From Actinomadura opuntiae (GTDB lineage Bacteria; Actinomycetota; Actinomycetes; Streptosporangiales; Streptosporangiaceae): a stretch of DNA of 64,000 nt. Shown here piece by piece: positions 61,662 through 64,000 of the stretch. Both the position numbers and the translations under genes were made by a program. Position 1 is the first letter of the stretch, and each line of letters opens with the position of its first letter. The notes under the pieces are model-generated. The model ran no database searches. It worked only from the letters and a program-made list of their open reading frames with translations, and was not told the origin of the DNA. The DNA lies in NCBI RefSeq assembly GCF_030283205.1, contig NZ_JASNWF010000009.1, forward strand, positions 124,001-188,000. The letters are read 5' to 3'.

Positions 61662-63017
61662 GTGCTTCGTATCGCCACCACCGGGACGGCGGCCGTGCTC
61701 ATCCTCGGCACACTGACGGCCGCTCCCGCCCTCGCCGACGGGACGGCGTCCATCGCGCTCGCCGCCCAGGCCGCTTCCGTCGACCCCGACATCCCCACGA
61801 CCACGATCACCGGGAAGGTCGTCGCCGCGGACGGAACCCCCGCCGCGGGCACCCCGGTCGACCTGTCCACGAACACCGGATGGGGCTCGGTCACCGACGC
61901 CACCACCGCCGCCGACGGCACCTTCACCGCGACGTTGAGCCCCAACGGGGCGAGCGACGCGGTGAACGTCTGGGCCGATGTGCCGTCGCTCGGAGTCCAC
62001 TCCGGCATGGTGACCGTCCAGGTCGTCCATGGAGAGACGCAGACGACCCTGATCGGGAGCCGAACCGGCCTGGACGAGGGCCAGCCCCTCACCCTCAGCG
62101 GTCAGGTCACCTACCAGGGCAGGCCGCTGTCCGGACGGAGGGTCTTCATCGACCCCGCCGTCGACCCGTCCCACTGCACCGCGCCCATGTCCCCCTTCCT
62201 GGCCAGCACGGACGCCGAAGGCCGGTTCAGCACCACCATCAAGCCGTCCTGCACCGCGACCTACGTCGCGCGGTCATCCGCCGTCGGTCTTTACGAAGGC
62301 TCCACTGCGACCCTCCCCGCGGTCAGTGTCCGGCCGGCCACGCAGACCTCACTGTCGGCGACCATGGACGCCTACGGACGTTTCGAGGCGCAGGGCACCC
62401 TGTACGCGGCCTCCGCCGGCGGAGACGTGAACGGCAAGCAGGTGCTCCTCGAATACTCCCCCGACGGCCGCACCGGCTGGCAGACCGTCCGCCGGATGAA
62501 GACCGGCCAGGGACAGTTCAGCGCCTCGTTCACCGGGAACGACTCCGGCTACTGGCGGGCTCGCTTCGCCGGGGACACCGCCGTGGCCCCATCCGTCAGT
62601 CCCGTGCGCAAGACGTGGCGATGGTCGACCTCGATGTCCAAGCTGAAGGCGTCCTCGACCAAGGTCCGCAAGAACCACTACATCACCGTCTCCGGGACCC
62701 TGAGCCGCTACTACAGCAGCAAAAATCGTTTCGGCGCGTTCCCCGGTCAGAAGGTGCGCATCATCTTCCGGTTCCGCGGCGAGAAGACCTGGTACCACGT
62801 CAAGTGGGTGAAGACCGACAGCAAGGGCCGCTACACCGCCAAGGTCCGCGCCTACGGCAACGGCTACTTCGCCGCCACGTTCGCAGGCACCAGTGACACG
62901 TGGGCCGCCGACACGCCCAGTGACACCCACGTCACCACCTACGCCGTCCCGTCCCCTGGCAGCCGGTCCGGCCCGCCTCTCATCATGAACGTTCTCCCGT
63001 GGCGAGGCGACCAGTAG
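61662..63017 (+). CDS. Secreted protein with Ig-like repeats
   Basis: A 451-residue secreted protein. The signal peptide spans about residues 1-25 (RIATTGTAAVLILGTLTAAPALA). About four Ig-like/carboxypeptidase-regulatory-like units follow: TTTITGKVVAADGTPAAGTPVDL, then TLSGQVTYQGRPLSGRRVFI, QTSLSATMDAYGRFEAQGTL and KLKASSTKVRKNHYITVSGTL, with GRFSTTIKPSCTATYVA-type beta strands. The last unit (YVAKSS.. to RIIFRFRGEKTWYHVKWVKTD) resembles YVTN/SH3-like wall proteins. No LPXTG sorting signal is present. GTG at 61662 with AAGGGA upstream. Adhesive or cargo-binding function is a guess. Confidence 0.75.
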   Translation: MLRIATTGTAAVLILGTLTAAPALADGTASIALAAQAASVDPDIPTTTITGKVVAADGTPAAGTPVDLSTNTGWGSVTDATTAADGTFTATLSPNGASDAVNVWADVPSLGVHSGMVTVQVVHGETQTTLIGSRTGLDEGQPLTLSGQVTYQGRPLSGRRVFIDPAVDPSHCTAPMSPFLASTDAEGRFSTTIKPSCTATYVARSSAVGLYEGSTATLPAVSVRPATQTSLSATMDAYGRFEAQGTLYAASAGGDVNGKQVLLEYSPDGRTGWQTVRRMKTGQGQFSASFTGNDSGYWRARFAGDTAVAPSVSPVRKTWRWSTSMSKLKASSTKVRKNHYITVSGTLSRYYSSKNRFGAFPGQKVRIIFRFRGEKTWYHVKWVKTDSKGRYTAKVRAYGNGYFAATFAGTSDTWAADTPSDTHVTTYAVPSPGSRSGPPLIMNVLPWRGDQ

Positions 63018-63240
63018 CCATCGCGTCAAACCGCACCGCCGCTGACCGGCGGGGAACGCCCGCCCCGGGCCATCCTCCGCCGGTCTGCGGTCGGCCCTGT
63101 CCCGTGCGCCCACGCATACCGCAGACGATCACGAGACCGACGATCACGAGTGGAAGATGATCGTTTTAGCGTGGAATCGACGGCGGGTACACCCATCCTC
63201 TTGGCTGGTCATGGAGTTTCGTCGGTAGCCCCCTGGGGTG

Positions 63241-63357
63241 ATGACGGAACAGACCCTGGAGCAGCGAGCTTCGGGGTCTTCGTCGTTCCGGCGGCCAGTC
63301 TTCTGTGACCCCTGGGACCGAAGGGCGAGCACTCGGAAGGGTGACTCGGTGGTGTGG
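63241..63357. repeat. Dispersed 118-bp repeat, copy 2, with terminator-like hairpin
   Basis: Corresponds to 57892-58010. Its hairpin AGACCCTGGAGC (63251-63262) with GCTTCGGGGTCT (63268-63279) has compensatory and G-U changes relative to copy 1, so the structure, not just the sequence, is conserved. The copies lie 5.3 kb apart, at the two ends of the accessory tail, but copy 2 has no tRNA beside it. Confidence 0.75.
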
Positions 63358-63396
63358 CTGGCGTGGGCCAGTTGGAAGGCCAGCAGGAGGGTTTGG

Positions 63397-63430
63397 GGCG
63401 GCAACCGCCGCGGACGCGGCGGTTGCCGCC
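63397..63430. terminator. Perfect 15-bp hairpin
   Basis: GGCGGCAACCGCCGC (63397-63411), loop GGAC, and GCGGCGGTTGCCGCC (63416-63430). It lies 137 bases past the stop of the minus-strand gene at 63567 and could end that gene. No U-tract. Confidence 0.6.
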
Positions 63431-63566
63431 GTGGCGCCGATGGTGCCAGGTCCGGATCGCGGTGGGCGCTTTCACGGACGTTGTAGGCGGCGGTGTGAGG
63501 ACCTGGGCCGCCAGGCCTGCGGTGGGCGGACGGGGGTCGCCCACCGCAGGAGGTGCGCCGCGGGGT

Positions 63567-64000
63567 CTAAGGAGTGGTGACTACCGAGGAGGCGGGGATG
63601 AGGGTGAAGGCGTGGTAGGGGGTGAACACGCCGTCCCAGGCGCGGTCCAGTTTGAGGTTGGCGTCGCGGTTGAGGTTGGCCTCGGTGGCCATCGCGAAGT
63701 TGGTGCCGTGCAGCCTCAGCGCGCGCACGACCGGCTGGCCGACGATGTCGGGCATTCGGGGGATGGGGGTGGGCACCCATTGCGAGGCGTTCGCGTCTTT
63801 GAGCCGGAGGATCACGTTGACGTCCGCTTTGGCGGCGCCGCCGCGCAGCCCGATGTAGTGGTTGTGGGGCTGGGACTTGATGTAGTAGGCCCCGGCGTTG
63901 CCGGGGACCGGCTCGAACTGCCAGTAGACCGAGGCGTCGTTCCAGAAGGGGTCGGCGTGGAAGGTCTGAACCTCGTCGTCGTCATCGGTGGTGGTGGAGT
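63567..64000 (-). CDS. C-terminal part of a beta-trefoil-like protein (partial)
   Basis: The minus strand is open from the window edge to a TAG at 63567, giving about 144 residues. It begins TTTDDDDEVQTFHADPFWND, then SVYWQFEPVPGNAGAYYIKS, YIGLRGGAAKADVNVILRLKDA, NASQWVPTPI and RALRLHGTNFAMATEANLN. The aromatic Y-W-Q-F, GAYYIKS and SQWVPTPI spaced by ~45 residues fit a ricin-type beta-trefoil or AbfB-like carbohydrate-binding module. The start lies outside the window. A short internal GTG start at 63815 is less likely than the long frame. Confidence 0.6.
   Translation of the reverse strand, partial: STTTDDDDEVQTFHADPFWNDASVYWQFEPVPGNAGAYYIKSQPHNHYIGLRGGAAKADVNVILRLKDANASQWVPTPIPRMPDIVGQPVVRALRLHGTNFAMATEANLNRDANLKLDRAWDGVFTPYHAFTLIPASSVVTTP

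Larger units (their letters stand above)
63018..63566. other. Gap with repeat copy 2 and a long hairpin
   Basis: A 549-bp gene-free gap. It carries copy 2 of the dispersed repeat and the 15-bp hairpin at 63397-63430 (both listed separately). Small frames here are Arg/Ser/Pro-rich and have no convincing start signals. Confidence 0.6.

Overview
The window is a very GC-rich actinomycete chromosome segment holding the replication origin. Gene order (rpmH-dnaA-dnaN-gnd-recF-DUF721-gyrB-gyrA, a TTG-started gyrB, gnd between dnaN and recF, and a ppiA/crgA/DUF881/class E sortase/trpG-type amidotransferase/pknB-pknA-pbpA-rodA-pstP-fhaB-fhaA/tRNA-Leu block) points to a non-Streptomyces actinomycete. 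A Streptosporangiales/Thermomonosporaceae (Actinomadura-like) genome is my best inference; no search was possible.

Layout. 1-9 kb: a Ddl-type D-Ala-D-Ala ligase, a YCII protein, then minus-strand parB-parA-rsmG, with six parS or parS-like 14-mers around parAB. A 1.5-kb interruption (a DUF6458 gene plus about 1 kb of non-coding DNA with 71-bp tandem repeats) separates rsmG from jag-yidC-yidD-rnpA-rpmH. 9-22.7 kb: dnaA (very long domain II), oriC between dnaA and dnaN with many DnaA boxes, then dnaN, gnd, recF, DUF721, gyrB, gyrA, DUF3566 and tRNA-Ile(GAT).

22.8-45 kb: a less conserved stretch with GC-rich intergenic hairpins, a decayed alpha/beta-hydrolase pseudogene, and a non-coding DnaA-box cluster at about 24 kb. 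A small gene under a LexA-type box follows, then AraC plus an EamA exporter, an M64-type secreted metallopeptidase, DLW-39, a phosphonatase-like hydrolase, tRNA-Ala(TGC), a GNAT, an MFS transporter, cydABDC with a striking operator upstream, a GlxA-type regulator facing a rhodanese, a DEAD-box helicase and an acyltransferase.

45-57.8 kb: the conserved cell-division/cell-wall signalling block. Its minus-strand genes overlap by 4 bp at most junctions (fhaB/pstP/rodA, pbpA/pknA), so FHA proteins, phosphatase, SEDS protein, PBP and kinases are translated together.

57.8-64 kb: an accessory tail behind tRNA-Leu(CAG), with a truncated Nudix gene, a 23-G homopolymer, a pentapeptide-repeat remnant, a GNAT, an unknown protein, an MBL hydrolase, a secreted Ig-like protein and a partial carbohydrate-binding-like gene. 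A ~118-bp repeat carrying a terminator-like hairpin occurs at both ends of this tail. No CRISPR array, transposase or rRNA was seen. The strongest candidates for something unusual are the 24-kb DnaA-box cluster with the adjacent SOS-type gene, the cydA operator array, and the repeat-flanked tail.
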